A stretch of DNA of 64,000 nucleotides, from positions 62,001 to 126,000 of the forward strand of contig NZ_PVTG01000013.1 of NCBI RefSeq assembly GCF_003002915.1, read 5' to 3'. Under the pieces are notes generated by a model. The model ran no database searches. It was given only the letters and a program-made list of their open reading frames with translations, and was not told where the DNA came from. Shown piece after piece: positions 44,847 to 52,177 of this stretch (the first letter of the stretch is position 1; every line of letters begins with the position of its first letter). Both the position numbers and the translations under genes were made by a program. This stretch comes from Geodermatophilus tzadiensis (GTDB lineage: Bacteria > Actinomycetota > Actinomycetes > Mycobacteriales > Geodermatophilaceae).

Positions 44847-45572
44847 TCAGAAGACCTGGGAGAGCAGGCCGGCGAGGACGCCGCCGATGACGGGGCCGAC
44901 CACCGGCACCCAGGCGTAGCCCCAGTCGCTGCCCTTCTTGCCGCGGATGGGCAGCACGGCGTGCGCGATGCGCGGGCCCAGGTCGCGGGCGGGGTTGATG
45001 GCGTAGCCGGTGGGCCCGCCCAACGAGGCGCCGATGCCGACGACCAGCAGCGCCACCGCGAGCGGCCCGATCTCGGACGGCGTGTTGCCGAACTGCAGGA
45101 TCACGTAGATCAGCACGAACGTGCCGATGAGCTCGGTGACGACGTTCCACGGGTAGCTGCGGATCGCCGGCCCGGTGGAGAACGTCGCCAGCACCTCACC
45201 GGGGTCGGGGTGGGCGGCGTAGTGCTCGTGGTAGGCCAGCCAGGCCACGACGGCGCCGAGGAAGGCGCCGACGAACTCCCCGGCGAAGTAGACCAGCGTG
45301 CTGCCGAGGGTGATGTCCACGCCGGGCGCGTACTCGTCGGCGCCGGAGGCCCACAGGCCCAGGGTGACGGCGGGGTTGAGGTGGGCGCCGCTGCGGTAGC
45401 CGGCGTAGACGCCGATGAAGACCGCCAGGCCCCAGCCGAAGTTGATGAGCAGCCAGTCGGCGCCGCGGCCCTTGGAGTCGGTGAGCAGCACGTTGGCGAC
45501 CACGCCGACGCCGCCCAGCAGCAGCAGCGCGGTGCCGAGCACCTCGGAGAAGAAGACGGAGACCAGTGACAC
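44847..45572 (-). CDS. glpF: Glycerol uptake facilitator (aquaglyceroporin)
   Basis: MIP-family channel of 241 residues with six transmembrane helices and the two half-helix NPA motifs: [11 protein letters not shown] (about 65) and [11 protein letters not shown] (about 190). The Asp after the second NPA (NPARD) and the Arg typical of the selectivity filter mark the glycerol-conducting type. GTG at 45572 has GAGAGG 11 nt upstream. It lies between glpD and glpK; a strong hairpin precedes it. Confidence 0.93.
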   Translation of the reverse strand: MSLVSVFFSEVLGTALLLLGGVGVVANVLLTDSKGRGADWLLINFGWGLAVFIGVYAGYRSGAHLNPAVTLGLWASGADEYAPGVDITLGSTLVYFAGEFVGAFLGAVVAWLAYHEHYAAHPDPGEVLATFSTGPAIRSYPWNVVTELIGTFVLIYVILQFGNTPSEIGPLAVALLVVGIGASLGGPTGYAINPARDLGPRIAHAVLPIRGKKGSDWGYAWVPVVGPVIGGVLAGLLSQVF

Positions 45573-45672
45573 GTCCAGGGACCTCTCTGTCCGGTTGTGC
45601 CGTACGGGGGCCCGCCCGGTCCGGGCGGGGTCGTGCGGGATCCGCGCGCTCCTCCTCGCGCGGGCTCGCGGT

Positions 45673-45702
45673 CGACGGGGTCGGGGTCGACGGGGTCGGG
45701 GC
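45673..45702. repeat. Two 15-bp tandem repeats upstream of glpF
   Basis: GGTCGACGGGGTCGG occurs twice back to back in the glpD-glpF gap (approximate bounds), beside the hairpin. Confidence 0.55.
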
Positions 45703-45731
45703 GGGGCCGGCCGGGGTCACCGGCCGGCCCC
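45703..45731 (-). terminator. 12-bp hairpin between glpD and glpF
   Basis: GGGGCCGGCCGG and CCGGCCGGCCCC pair perfectly around a 5-nt loop, 4 bp past the glpD stop. It may attenuate read-through into glpF-glpK. Confidence 0.65.
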
Positions 45732-45735
45732 GGGC

Positions 45736-47481
45736 TCAGGAGGCGTCGGCGAACGGCCGGATCTCCGGCGCCCGCAGCCGGGCGGCCTCGGCGGAGCTGT
45801 CGTCGGGCATGACCTCGGCGGCCCGCTCGGCCTCGACGCGGGCGAGGTAGCTGGACACCTCCCGCTCCAGCTGGGCGTCGTCCCAGCCCAGCGGCCCGGC
45901 CATGAGCGCGGCGGCCGCGCGCGCCGACGCCGTCCCCCGGTCGGCCTGCTCGTAGGACAGCCGGGTGCGCCGGGTCAGCACGTCCTCCAGGTGCAGCGCG
46001 CCCTCGGCGGTGACGGCGTAGACGACCTCGGCGCGCAGGTAGTCCGGCGCGCCCTCGAGCGGCCGGCCGAGGTCGGGGTCGGCGTCCACGAGGGCCAGCA
46101 CCTCGTCGACGAGGCTGCCGTAGCGGTCGAGCAGGTGCTCGACGCGCTTCTCGGTCCAGCCGTGCGCGGCGGCGAGGTGGGCCTTGCGGTTCCAGCGCAC
46201 CTGGTAGCCGTCGGCGCCGACCAGGGGCAGCTCCTCGGTGAGCGAGGCCGGGACCGCGGCGGCCGGGTCCTCGCCGGGCGCGCGGTCGGCCAGCGCCATG
46301 TCGACGACGTCGCGGGCCATGACCCGGTAGGTCGTGTACTTGCCGCCGGCGATGACGGTCAGCCCCGGCCGGACGGTGGCCACGGTGTGCTCGCGGGAGA
46401 CCCTCGTCGTCGAGCCGCTGCCGTCGTCGACCGGCTGGAGCAGGGGGCGCAGGCCGGTGTAGACGCCGAGGACGTCGTCGCGGGTGAGCGGGCGCTCGAG
46501 CACGGCGTTGGCGTGCTCGATGAGGTAGTCGACGTCGGCGGAGGAGGCGACCGGGTGGTCCTTGGCCAGGTCCCACGGGGTGTCGGTCGTGCCGATCACC
46601 CAGTGGGTGGGCCACGGGATGATGAACAGCACGCTCTTCTCGGTGCGCAGGATGAACCCGTCCTCGCCGGCGATCGCCGACCGCGGGACGGCGATGTGCA
46701 CGCCCTTGGAGGCCCGCACGGTCAGGCCCTGGGCGCGGAAGAGCTCCTGGGTCTGGTCGGTCCACACACCGGTGGCGCCGACGACGTGGCGGGCGCGGAT
46801 GGTGAGGTCCCGGCCGGTCTCGAGGTCCACGGCGCGCACGCCCGCGACCCGGCCGTCCTCCTCGAGGTAGCCGGTCACCTGGGTGCGGCTGGCGGCCAGC
46901 GCACCGTGGCCGACGGCGGTGCGCACGAGCACCTGGACCAGGCGGGCGTCGTCGACCTTGGCGTCCCAGTAGCGGATGGCGCCGATGGCGGCGTCCTCGC
47001 GCAGCGACGGCGCGACCCGGCGCAGCGCCTTCTTCGACAGGTGCCGGTGCAGTGGGACGCCGCGGCCGCCCACCCGGCCCAGGAGGCCGCCGAGCGTGTC
47101 GTAGAGCGCGATGCCGGCGCCGATGTAGACCCGCTCCCACACGCGGTGGCGGATCGGGTACAGGAAGGGCACGGGGTGCACCAGGTGCGGGGCGAGCCGG
47201 CCGACGAGCAGGCCGCGCTCGTGCAGCGCCTCGCGGACCAGCGCGAAGTCGAGCATCTCCAGGTAGCGCAGCCCGCCGTGGACGAGCTTGCTCGCCCGGC
47301 TGGAGGTGCCCGAGGCCCAGTCCCGCTGCTCGAGCAGGCCGACGCTCAGGCCGCGGCTGGCGGCGTCCAGGGCGGCCCCGGCGCCGGTCACACCACCTCC
47401 GATCACCAGGACGTCGAGGACCTGCGCGGACATGCGGTCGAGTGCGTCGGAGCGGTTCTGCAGGGACAGGGCGGTGGGCAC
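45736..47481 (-). CDS. glpD: Glycerol-3-phosphate dehydrogenase (FAD, aerobic)
   Basis: Membrane-associated flavoprotein oxidising glycerol-3-phosphate to DHAP and passing electrons to quinone. 581 residues: FAD motif LDVLVIGGGVTGAGAALDAA (about 22-41), SGTSSRASKLVHGGLRYLE (about 58-76), a substrate-binding stretch IPWPTHWVIGTTDTPWDLA, GLRPLL and VIAGGKYTTYRVMA, then the C-terminal DAO_C domain. I prefer the GTG at 47481 over the in-frame GTG at 47487 because GGGAG then lies 6 nt upstream. Divergent from the SorC-type regulator. Confidence 0.95.
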   Translation of the reverse strand: MPTALSLQNRSDALDRMSAQVLDVLVIGGGVTGAGAALDAASRGLSVGLLEQRDWASGTSSRASKLVHGGLRYLEMLDFALVREALHERGLLVGRLAPHLVHPVPFLYPIRHRVWERVYIGAGIALYDTLGGLLGRVGGRGVPLHRHLSKKALRRVAPSLREDAAIGAIRYWDAKVDDARLVQVLVRTAVGHGALAASRTQVTGYLEEDGRVAGVRAVDLETGRDLTIRARHVVGATGVWTDQTQELFRAQGLTVRASKGVHIAVPRSAIAGEDGFILRTEKSVLFIIPWPTHWVIGTTDTPWDLAKDHPVASSADVDYLIEHANAVLERPLTRDDVLGVYTGLRPLLQPVDDGSGSTTRVSREHTVATVRPGLTVIAGGKYTTYRVMARDVVDMALADRAPGEDPAAAVPASLTEELPLVGADGYQVRWNRKAHLAAAHGWTEKRVEHLLDRYGSLVDEVLALVDADPDLGRPLEGAPDYLRAEVVYAVTAEGALHLEDVLTRRTRLSYEQADRGTASARAAAALMAGPLGWDDAQLEREVSSYLARVEAERAAEVMPDDSSAEAARLRAPEIRPFADAS

Positions 47482-47571
47482 GGGCACTCCCGGGAGGTGT
47501 GCTGGTCACCGACGTGGGCGCCGGTCAACTGAACACCTCAGAGCCTGCCCGGGGTGCGCCGCTAGAGCAGC

Positions 47572-47593
47572 CCGGTGCACGGATGTGCACCGG
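47572..47593. promoter_or_regulatory. Perfect inverted repeat, candidate SorC-type operator of the glp region
   Basis: CCGGTGCAC and GTGCACCGG are perfect 9-bp arms around GGAT, in the 161-bp gap between glpD and its divergent regulator, 5 bp upstream of a TACCGT -10. A degenerate second copy (GTGCACGGACGTGCA) lies inside the regulator gene near 47807. Confidence 0.65.
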
Positions 47594-47598
47594 CGGAC

Positions 47599-47604
47599 TA
47601 CCGT
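47599..47604 (+). promoter_or_regulatory. -10 (TACCGT) for the SorC-type regulator
   Basis: TACCGT directly downstream of the inverted repeat and 38 nt before the GTG at 47643; autoregulation is likely. Confidence 0.45.
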
Positions 47605-47642
47605 CGTCGGCGGCCAGGACGCCCCGCGGAGGAGCTGCCGAC

Positions 47643-48668
47643 GTGACACCCGACGACCGCATCGAGCGGGTCGCCCGACGGTTCTGGCTGGACAGGGCCA
47701 CGATGGAGACGATCGCCAACGAGGAGGGCGTCTCCCGGTCGACGATCTCGCGGGCCCTCGACACCGCGCGCGCCACCGGGGTCGTGTCCATCACGGTGAA
47801 CCCCGTGCACGGACGTGCAGCCGCGATGGCAACGGAGCTCGGCCGCCGCCACGGCATCGCGGCGCGGGTGGTCCCCGTCCCGGAGGACGCGAGCGGCCCG
47901 GCCCGGCTGCAGGCGGTCGCGGCCGAGACCGCCGTGCTCCTCGACGAGGTGGTCGACTCCGGCACCACCCTGGGCCTGGCGTGGGGCACCACGACCAGCG
48001 CGGTGGGGCAGCACCTGCGCGCCCGCCCGCTGCGCGACGCGCACGTCGTCCAGCTCAACGGGGCGATGAACACCCACAGCAGCGGGGTGGGGTACGGCAG
48101 CGACGTCCTCGGCCGGTTCGGGACCGCGTGGGACGCCCGGGTGCACCACTTCCCGGTGCCAGCGTTCTTCGACCGGCCCGAGACGCGCCAGGCGATGTGG
48201 CGGGAGCGCAGCGTGCGCCGCGTCCTCGACCTCCAGCAGGGCGCCGGCGTCGCGCTCTTCGGCATCGGCGCGATGACCGGCGCGGTGCCCTCCCGCGTGC
48301 ACACCGAGGGCTACCTGACCCCCGGGGACCGCGCCGACCTCGTCGCCGCCGGTGCCGTGGGCGACGTCTGCACGGTCTTCCTGCGCGCCGACGGCTCGTG
48401 GGAGGGGATCGCGCTCAACGCGCGCACCAGCGGCCTGCTCCCGCCGCTGCTGCGCCGCATCCCCCGGCGGGTGTGCGCGGTCGCCGGCGACGACAAGGTC
48501 GCCGGTCTCGTCGCCGCGCTGGCCGCCGGCCTGGTGACCGACCTGGTGCTCGACTCGCGGGCGGCCCAGGAGCTGCTGACCTCCCGTCCGCCCACCCGGC
48601 CCGGGGCACTGTGGCGGCCGCCGTCGGGCCACCCGTCCCCGACCGGCGCTAGCGTCCGGGGTACCTGA
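47643..48668 (+). CDS. SorC/DeoR-type sugar-binding transcriptional regulator
   Basis: 341-residue regulator. N-terminal helix-turn-helix (about 5-55; VARRFWLDRATMETIANEEG, VSRSTISRALDTARATG) and a C-terminal SorC sugar-phosphate-binding domain of NagB-like fold with DSGTTLGLAWGTTTSAVGQH (about 105-124), VVQLNGAMNTHSSGVG, GVALFGIGAMTGA and VCAVAGDDKVAGLVAALAAG. GTG at 47643 has GGAGGAG 9 nt upstream. Divergence from glpD and the intervening palindrome point to control of glycerol use, with glycerol-3-phosphate or DHAP as a plausible effector. Confidence 0.87.
   Translation: MTPDDRIERVARRFWLDRATMETIANEEGVSRSTISRALDTARATGVVSITVNPVHGRAAAMATELGRRHGIAARVVPVPEDASGPARLQAVAAETAVLLDEVVDSGTTLGLAWGTTTSAVGQHLRARPLRDAHVVQLNGAMNTHSSGVGYGSDVLGRFGTAWDARVHHFPVPAFFDRPETRQAMWRERSVRRVLDLQQGAGVALFGIGAMTGAVPSRVHTEGYLTPGDRADLVAAGAVGDVCTVFLRADGSWEGIALNARTSGLLPPLLRRIPRRVCAVAGDDKVAGLVAALAAGLVTDLVLDSRAAQELLTSRPPTRPGALWRPPSGHPSPTGASVRGT
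48650..48655 (+). promoter_or_regulatory. -10 (TAGCGT) for the MDMPI-like gene
   Basis: TAGCGT lies inside the last codons of the SorC-type gene, 29 nt before the next ATG; the leader holds GGGGAGG. Confidence 0.45.
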
Positions 48669-48684
48669 CCCGGGGAGGCCGCCG

Positions 48685-49401
48685 ATGGACCCGTCCGCCC
48701 ACCTCGCGGCGCTGCGCCGGGCCGACGCCCGGTTCGCCGACGCCGCCGCCGAGGCCGTGCTGTCCTCCGGCTGGGGCGCCGCGGTGCCCGGCTGCCCCGG
48801 CTGGACGCTGTCCGACCTGGTCTGGCACCTCGGCGAGGTGCAGCACTTCTGGGCGTGGGTGGTGCGCACCCGCGCGCCGCACCCCGGCGGCTACGAGGGC
48901 CCGCAGCGCCGTCCCGACGACGAGCTGCTGGGCTGGTCGGCCGGGCAGTCGGCGGAGCTCGAGGTCGCGCTGGCCGCCGCCGACCCCGCCGAGCGGGTGT
49001 GGACCTGGGCGCCGCGGCAGGACGTCTCGTTCGTGCTTCGGCGGCAGGTGCACGAGGCCGTCGTGCACACCGTCGACGTCGAGCAGGTGCTCGGCGACGT
49101 GCGGCCGGTCGAGGCCGACGTCGGCCTCGACGGCGTCGACGAGTGGCTGGAGGTGGTGGTGCCCGGCGTCTTCCCCGACGGCCCGCCCGAGGGCGCCCAC
49201 CCGGTGGTGCTGCACGCCATCGACGCCGGCGTGGAGCGCACCCTGTTCGCCGGGTCGCGGCCGCAGCCGGTGGCCACGCTGCGCGGCACGGCCGGCGACC
49301 TGCTGCTGGCGTGCTGGCGGCGGGTGCCGCTGGAGGTGCTCACCGTGGACGGCGACGGCCTGCAGGCGGCCGCGATGATCGACCTCGTGCGGATGGACTG
49401 A
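48685..49401 (+). CDS. Maleylpyruvate-isomerase-like (DinB-superfamily, TIGR03083) protein
   Basis: 238-residue protein of the mycothiol-dependent maleylpyruvate isomerase/DinB superfamily. A four-helix bundle with the metal-binding His pattern: LSDLVWHLGEVQHFWAWVV (His near 51) and VLRRQVHEAVVHTVDVEQ (His near 127 and 131). The C-terminal part (about 145-238) is an SCP-like domain with LRGTAGDLLLACWRR. Probably a mycothiol-linked transferase or isomerase of unknown substrate; mshC is 6 kb away. ATG follows GGGGAGGCCGCCG. Stop lies 3 bp from the convergent VOC gene. Confidence 0.82.
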   Translation: MDPSAHLAALRRADARFADAAAEAVLSSGWGAAVPGCPGWTLSDLVWHLGEVQHFWAWVVRTRAPHPGGYEGPQRRPDDELLGWSAGQSAELEVALAAADPAERVWTWAPRQDVSFVLRRQVHEAVVHTVDVEQVLGDVRPVEADVGLDGVDEWLEVVVPGVFPDGPPEGAHPVVLHAIDAGVERTLFAGSRPQPVATLRGTAGDLLLACWRRVPLEVLTVDGDGLQAAAMIDLVRMD

Positions 49402-49404
49402 CCC

Positions 49405-49791
49405 TCAGGGCCAGCTGACGGCGTACCGGTCGAACGCCTCGCCGGTCTGCACGCCCACCACGCAGAACACCAGCCCGGCGGGGTCGGTCATCTGCCAGAA
49501 CGAGCCCATGTCGGCCAGCCGGCGGGCGCCGAGGGCCTCCAGCCGGGCCACCTCGGCGGGCACGTCGTCGGTCTCGACGTCGACGTGCCAGCGCGGCGGC
49601 GTCCCCTCCCCCGTGCGCTGCACCTCCAGGTGGAAGCCGCCGGCGAAGGAGCCGAGCGAGGCCCAGTCGTCGTCCGCGGGGTCGGGGGCGGCGGTGCGGC
49701 CGGTGGCGCCGGCCCAGAACGCGGTGCCCGCGGCGTGGTGCGCGGGCGGCAGGTCGAGCAGCAGGACGGCCAGGCGGGATCGGTGCGGCAC
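49405..49791 (-). CDS. VOC-family (glyoxalase-like) protein
   Basis: 128-residue vicinal-oxygen-chelate protein with two beta-alpha-beta-beta-beta units: LAVLLLDLPPAHHAAGTAFW at the N-terminus, FHLEVQRTGEG, WHVDVETDDVPAEVARLEAL and a final GLVFCVVGVQTGEAFD. This is the DUF4265/glyoxalase-like type whose substrate cannot be read from sequence. GTG at 49791 is the start; no strong Shine-Dalgarno is visible. Convergent with the MDMPI-like gene. Confidence 0.8.
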   Translation of the reverse strand: MPHRSRLAVLLLDLPPAHHAAGTAFWAGATGRTAAPDPADDDWASLGSFAGGFHLEVQRTGEGTPPRWHVDVETDDVPAEVARLEALGARRLADMGSFWQMTDPAGLVFCVVGVQTGEAFDRYAVSWP

Positions 49792-49869
49792 GTGTCCACT
49801 GTCGCCCTACCGGGCTCCGACCGCGGCCAGGAGCCGTACCCGACCTGCATCGAGCCCTGCCTCGTCACA

Positions 49870-49898
49870 CCTCGGGAGGCCTCCGGCCCCCGCTCGGC
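49870..49898. repeat. 29-bp degenerate direct repeat, copy A
   Basis: Matches 49933-49961 in 26 of 29 positions. Both contain CGGCCCCCGCTCGGC and lie in the 177-bp gap between the VOC and SCO1664-type genes. Confidence 0.65.
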
Positions 49899-49932
49899 GC
49901 GACGACCCTCGCGGGAGCGCCCCCGCGCTCTG

Positions 49933-49961
49933 CCTCGGGGAGCCTTCGGCCCCCGCTCGGC
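49933..49961. repeat. 29-bp degenerate direct repeat, copy B
   Basis: Partner of 49870-49898. The pair suggests a REP-like intergenic element of this genome; nothing else is seen in the gap. Confidence 0.65.
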
Positions 49962-49968
49962 AGGGCGC

Positions 49969-50712
49969 TCAGAAGGGCGGCCAGGGCAGCGCGGGCCACT
50001 CGCCGGAGGGCTCGGGGTGCAGCTGCGTGCGCAGCAGCTCGGCCACCCGCTGCTGGGTGCAGCGCACCTCCCGGCGGGTGAGGTGCTCGTGCAGCGCCTC
50101 GCCGAGGTCGCCGCGCAGCTCGTCGGCCAGGCGCTCGAGCACCTCCAGCGCCTCCAGCGGCAGCGGCCTGCCGGCCCACCGCCACAGCAGGGTGCGCAGC
50201 TTCGGGTCCGACGAGAAGCAGATGCCGTGGTCGACGCCGTACACGTGGCCCGCCGAGGTCGGGATGATGTGCCCGCCCTTGCGGTCGGCGTTGTTCACCA
50301 CCGCGTCGAACACCGCCATCCGGCGCAGGCCGGGGTGGTCGGAGCGGACGAAGGCGGCCAGGTCGACGTCGGGGTCGCCGTCGATCCACAGCTGCACCAT
50401 GCCGGGGCCGAACGGGCCGTCGCGCAGCACGGTGGGCGGCACCACCGACCAGCCGGTGGCCTCGCTGACCAGCGCCGCCGACACCTCGCGGCCGGCCAGC
50501 GTGCCGTCGGGGAAGTCCCACAGCGGCCGCTCGCCGGCGACCGGCTTGTACACGCACTCGGCCTCGAGCTCGCCGGTGCGGACGACGCCGACGAGGGTCA
50601 CGTTGCTGGCGTCGAGCATCCGGCCCTCGAGGTCGATGTCCCCCTCGAGCAGCAGGCGTCGCGCCTCGGCGTCGCCGACCGGGGTGCGCAGCTCCCGCGC
50701 GGGCTCGCTCAC
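49969..50712 (-). CDS. SCO1664-family protein (PI3/4-kinase-like fold)
   Basis: 247-residue conserved actinobacterial protein. It shows a kinase-like arrangement: DIDLEGRMLDASNVTLVGVV, ECVYKPVAGERPLWDFPDG (candidate ATP-binding Lys), VFDAVVNNADRKGGHII (catalytic-loop-like N-x-D-R-K) and VYGVDHGICFSSDPKLRTLLW (D-x-G-like metal site). The ADRKGGH and GVDHG pair is characteristic. Substrate and role unknown. GTG at 50712 follows GGGGACGACG, 13 nt after the DUF3090 stop, in a conserved cluster with DUF3090, a histidine phosphatase and uppP. Confidence 0.86.
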   Translation of the reverse strand: MSEPARELRTPVGDAEARRLLLEGDIDLEGRMLDASNVTLVGVVRTGELEAECVYKPVAGERPLWDFPDGTLAGREVSAALVSEATGWSVVPPTVLRDGPFGPGMVQLWIDGDPDVDLAAFVRSDHPGLRRMAVFDAVVNNADRKGGHIIPTSAGHVYGVDHGICFSSDPKLRTLLWRWAGRPLPLEALEVLERLADELRGDLGEALHEHLTRREVRCTQQRVAELLRTQLHPEPSGEWPALPWPPF

Positions 50713-50725
50713 CGTCGTCCCCGGA

Positions 50726-51277
50726 TCAGCGGCGGTAGCCGTTCTGCCTGGGGCAGACGTGCCCGGTGGGGTCCAGCGGCAGCGAGCACAGCGGGCACGA
50801 CGGGCGGCCGGCGGCCACGACGCGGCGGGCGCGGGCGACGAACGAGCGGGCCGCGCCCGGGGTGATCGTCACGCGCAGCGCGTCGGGGCCCTCCTCGGCG
50901 TCGGAGAGGATGGCCTCCTCGTCGACCGGCTCGTCGGTGGCCGCCACGGCCTCGACGACGACGGCCTGCGCCTCGCCGTCCCAGGCCAGACCCATGGCGG
51001 CGACGCGGAACTCCTCGTCGACCGGCGCGGTGAGCGGCTCGAGGTCGTCGACGTCGGCCTGGGAGGGGACGACGGTGCCCGGCCGGGTGGCCACCTCGTC
51101 GAGCAGCTCGTCCATGCGCTCGGCGAGCACCTGCACCTGCGACTTCTCCAGCGCGACGCTGACCACGCGGCCCTCGGCGTCGGAGGCCTGCAGGTAGAAG
51201 GTCCGCTCCCCCGGCTGCCCGACCGTGCCGGCGACGAACCGGGACGGGCGGTCGAAGCGGTAGACCTGGCGGGGCAC
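50726..51277 (-). CDS. DUF3090-family protein
   Basis: 183-residue conserved actinobacterial protein. N-terminus PRQVYRFDRPSRFVAGTVG, then FYLQASDAEGRVVSVALEKSQ and ERMDELLDEVATR. A C-terminal zinc-ribbon-like tail, RPSCPLCSLPLDPTGHVCPRQNGYRR, has Cys-x-x-Cys and a later Cys near the end. Function unknown. The GTG at 51277 lies 6 nt after a TAACCT box with no Shine-Dalgarno, a leaderless start. Confidence 0.87.
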   Translation of the reverse strand: MPRQVYRFDRPSRFVAGTVGQPGERTFYLQASDAEGRVVSVALEKSQVQVLAERMDELLDEVATRPGTVVPSQADVDDLEPLTAPVDEEFRVAAMGLAWDGEAQAVVVEAVAATDEPVDEEAILSDAEEGPDALRVTITPGAARSFVARARRVVAAGRPSCPLCSLPLDPTGHVCPRQNGYRR

Positions 51278-51283
51278 GGGCCC

Positions 51284-51289
51284 AGGTTA
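51284..51289 (-). promoter_or_regulatory. Leaderless -10 (TAACCT) for the DUF3090 gene
   Basis: TAACCT, 6-nt gap to the GTG at 51277. Confidence 0.6.
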
Positions 51290-51312
51290 CGCGGGCCCGC
51301 CGACCACCGCGT

Positions 51313-52017
51313 TCAGCGAACCGCCGCGCCGGCGCCGCCGCCGACGACGGCGTCGGAGTCCCTCCCCTTCCGGCGCCGCGGCCGCTTCTTCGGGGGGACG
51401 AGCGCGGCGACGTCGCCGCCGGTGTCGTTGACCCGGACGACGAACGGGCGGGTCTCGGTGTAGGTGACCACCGAGATCGACGCCGGGTCGACGACGATCC
51501 GCTGGAAGCCGTCGAGGTGCAGGCCCAGGGCGTCGGCGAGCACGGCCTTGATGACGTCGCCGTGGCTGCAGGCCAGCCACACCGCGTCGGGGCCCAGACG
51601 CGCGTTCCACTCGCGGACGGCGGTCACCGCGCGGGCCTGGGTCTGCGCCAGCCCCTCCCCCTCGTCGCCGGGGAAGACCGCCGCGGAGGGGTGCTGCTGC
51701 ACGACCTTCCACATCGGGTCCTTGACCAGCTCCTTGAGCGGCCGGCCGGTCCAGTCGCCGTAGCGGGCCTCGCCGAGCCGCTCGTCGGTCTGCAGCTCCA
51801 GGTCGCGCTCGGCGAGCACCGCCGCGGCGGTCTGCCGGCAGCGGTCCAGCGGGCTGCTGACCACCGCGGCCAGCGGCACCGGCGCCAGCCGCCGGCCCAC
51901 CGCGGCCACCTGCGCCTGCCCGGTCTCGTCGAGCTCGACGCCCGGGGTCCAGCCGGCCAGCACGCCACCGGCGTTCGCCGTCGTCCGGCCGTGCCGCAGG
52001 AGGATGACGGTGGTCAC
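51313..52017 (-). CDS. Histidine phosphatase family protein (MSMEG_4193 type)
   Basis: 234-residue phosphoglycerate-mutase-like phosphatase of the subfamily seen in mycobacteria between mshC and uppP. Catalytic RHG motif is VILLRHGRTTANAG (about 4-17, nucleophile His). Further residues: Arg in VSSPLDRCRQTAA, Glu in LGEARYGDWTGRPL and the second His in VWLACSHGDVIKAVLAD (about 155). The C-terminal tail is a basic KKRPRRRKGR stretch. Leaderless GTG at 52017. Confidence 0.9.
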   Translation of the reverse strand: MTTVILLRHGRTTANAGGVLAGWTPGVELDETGQAQVAAVGRRLAPVPLAAVVSSPLDRCRQTAAAVLAERDLELQTDERLGEARYGDWTGRPLKELVKDPMWKVVQQHPSAAVFPGDEGEGLAQTQARAVTAVREWNARLGPDAVWLACSHGDVIKAVLADALGLHLDGFQRIVVDPASISVVTYTETRPFVVRVNDTGGDVAALVPPKKRPRRRKGRDSDAVVGGGAGAAVR

Positions 52018-52025
52018 GGCGCCCG

Positions 52026-52031
52026 AGCCTA
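52026..52031 (-). promoter_or_regulatory. Leaderless -10 (TAGGCT) for the histidine phosphatase gene
   Basis: TAGGCT, 8-nt gap to the GTG at 52017. Confidence 0.6.
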
Positions 52032-52077
52032 GGCGGGCGGAGCGGACGGTGCCGTCCTCCCGGACGAGCCGTCCCGG

Positions 52078-52115
52078 CTCACCGCAGCGCGTCCTCCCTC
52101 ACCGCAGCGCGTCCT
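52078..52115. repeat. Two 18-bp direct repeats
   Basis: CTCACCGCAGCGCGTCCT at 52078-52095 and again at 52098-52115. Their GCGCGTCCT ends can each pair with AGGACGCGC at 52138-52146. Confidence 0.8.
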
Positions 52116-52144
52116 ACCCGACCGCCCACCCTCGGGGAGGACGC

Positions 52145-52171
52145 GCGACGATCAGGTCACCTGATCGTCGC
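52145..52171 (-). terminator. 27-bp palindrome, terminator of uppP
   Basis: Perfect 13-bp arms around a single central C, 6 bp past the uppP stop. Confidence 0.75.
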
Positions 52172-52177
52172 CGTCCC

